Shown one piece after another: positions 22,710 through 23,486 of a stretch of 23,486 nt of DNA. The notes under the pieces were generated by a model. It was not told the DNA's origin. It searched no databases and saw only the letters and a program-made list of their open reading frames with translations. Origin of the DNA: JBDRNO01 sp043811005 (GTDB taxonomy: Bacteria > Bacteroidota > Bacteroidia > NORP154); the NCBI GenBank assembly GCA_043811005.1, contig JBDRNO010000228.1, positions 1-23,486 of the forward strand, in the 5' to 3' direction. The stretch's first letter is position 1. Each line of letters opens with the position of its first letter. Position numbers and translations under genes: made by a program.

Positions 22710-23022
22710 TTATTGCGAATTTACATATAGTTTTAAAAACAATTTTATGTTTTTAAAATTTAAATAAAACTCCTGGAAAGTATTCCTTTGGAACAATAGA
22801 CCTAAAAATTAAACAGTTTAACAATATAAATAAACAACGCTTGTTATTGTTCCTTTTTTTTTATCTCACCCTATACCTTCAGCCAGAAAAGCCGGCAAAT
22901 TTCTTTCCAAGTATTCTTGTAATAGGTTTATTTAATAATGCTTTTACAAAAATGTTTAATTTCGTAAAAATTTTGAACAACAAGATTAATCGGCTATTTT
23001 ACACAAAAAATACGAAATTTTT
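22710..23022. other. 313-bp divergent intergenic region
   Basis: This region lies between mfd (minus) and the partial membrane-protein gene (plus). It is AT-rich. An inverted repeat, GGAACAATA (22790-22798) and TATTGTTCC (22845-22853), is followed by a T-run. On the mfd side TTGTTTTT and TAAATTCG may be a weak -33/-7 pair. No other feature is supportable. Confidence 0.4.
22790..22862. repeat. 9-bp inverted repeat followed by T-run
   Basis: GGAACAATA and TATTGTTCC are perfect complements separated by 46 nt, with an inner AACAA-CGC-TTGTT hairpin and nine T's after the right arm. It resembles a terminator on the plus strand, but no plus-strand gene ends there. It may be a regulatory site or another repeat. 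Confidence 0.35.
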
Positions 23023-23486
23023 ATGAAATTATTTGATGGGGAAGAAATTCTCTTTACCTCAAAAAACAAGCGGTTTATTCTGACCACTCACAGGTTAAGG
23101 AACGAACATAAAAGCTTTTGGGGAAGTGTTATAAAAAGTATTTTGCATGAAGAGCTGACATCCTGTGAATTGCGAACCATCATTCCTTACAGGTTGCTAT
23201 GGAAAGTAATTCTGGCTCCGGTTATCATTAACGGTGCAGTTTTTATTATCAATAATTACCTGTTCAAATCATCGCTGCTTAAATTTTTTTTCGGTGAAAT
23301 CCATATTGAAAGCGCTGTCCTGATCAATCTCTTTTACATTTCCCTGGTAATATCGGGAATATACCTTGTTGACTTTTTCCTCTCGGTAAAAAAGGTCATT
23401 TCCTTTCACACAGCAGGAATGACTATTGATATCCTGCTCAGATGGCTTGATTTTGAGGAACGGGAAAACTTTATCAGTAAAGTAGA
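23023..23486 (+). CDS. membrane protein, bacterial-PH-like start, truncated by window edge
   Basis: The reading frame opens at ATG 23023 and stays open for 154 codons to the end of the window. It starts MKLFDGEEILFTSKNKRFIL and continues TTHRLRNEH. The wording of a GEEIL segment followed by FILTTHRLR is like that of small bacterial PH (YdbS/DUF304-type) domains, which is only a resemblance. Two hydrophobic segments follow: LLWKVILAPVIINGAVFII and AVLINLFYISLVISGIYLV. The second half contains KKVISFHTAGMTIDILLRW, which would suit a soluble domain after the membrane hairpin. The function is not known. Confidence 0.6.
   Translation, partial: MKLFDGEEILFTSKNKRFILTTHRLRNEHKSFWGSVIKSILHEELTSCELRTIIPYRLLWKVILAPVIINGAVFIINNYLFKSSLLKFFFGEIHIESAVLINLFYISLVISGIYLVDFFLSVKKVISFHTAGMTIDILLRWLDFEERENFISKV

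Noticed and set aside
22841..23026. Small plus-strand frame of 61 codons in the mfd-membrane protein gap
   Set aside because: It is AT-driven, begins within an inverted repeat, overlaps the real start at 23023 and resembles no family.

Overview
The window looks like chromosomal DNA of an uncultured or lightly characterised member of the Bacteroidota. It carries a secreted protein with six SprB-type repeats, two PKD domains and a type IX secretion (T9SS) C-terminal sorting domain. A second, frameshifted sorting-domain remnant lies beside it. Shine-Dalgarno sequences are poor, some upstream regions contain the Bacteroidota -7 box TAnnTTTG, and base composition is AT-rich. No rRNA, tRNA, CRISPR array, integrase or full insertion sequence was seen.

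Layout. (1) 1-8008, mostly minus strand: a repeat-rich edge with a broken T9SS sorting domain, the 1391-aa SprB/PKD/T9SS protein, a two-gene toxin-antitoxin-like pair (DUF2283 plus a PBECR2-like nuclease fold), and an 820-aa collagen-like, tail-fibre-like protein. (2) 8360-15895, plus strand: a U32-family protein, then a molybdenum hydroxylase locus. That locus has a FAD subunit, an SLC13 anion transporter, a RelB/ParE-like toxin-antitoxin pair, and a fused [2Fe-2S]-molybdopterin subunit. (3) 16185-18779, plus strand: a small VIT1/CCC1-like membrane protein, then grpE and dnaJ. (4) 18906-22709, minus strand: mfd, the transcription-repair coupling factor. (5) 23023-end: the start of a membrane protein cut by the window edge.

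Working units. The FAD subunit and the FeS-Mo fusion together make one xanthine dehydrogenase / 4-hydroxybenzoyl-CoA reductase type enzyme, with a transporter encoded between them. GrpE and DnaJ are DnaK co-chaperones. The two toxin-antitoxin pairs are accessory cargo.

The most unusual signal is a crowd of short palindromic elements of several sequence families. They fill the intergenic spaces, nest inside one another, and have entered reading frames without breaking them. mfd carries four such in-frame insertions, all in its N-terminal third to half and ahead of the RNA-polymerase-interaction and motor domains. One is a 62-bp perfect palindrome. The FAD-subunit gene carries another. A 16-bp palindrome, TCCGCCAGCTGGCGGA, and its derivatives lie mostly inside other palindromic elements.

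A second unexplained signal is a motif close to AAATTCCKATAC (K = G or T). It occurs seven times outside genes or at a gene end, and in five cases its end lies 8-15 nt before the start codon of unrelated genes.
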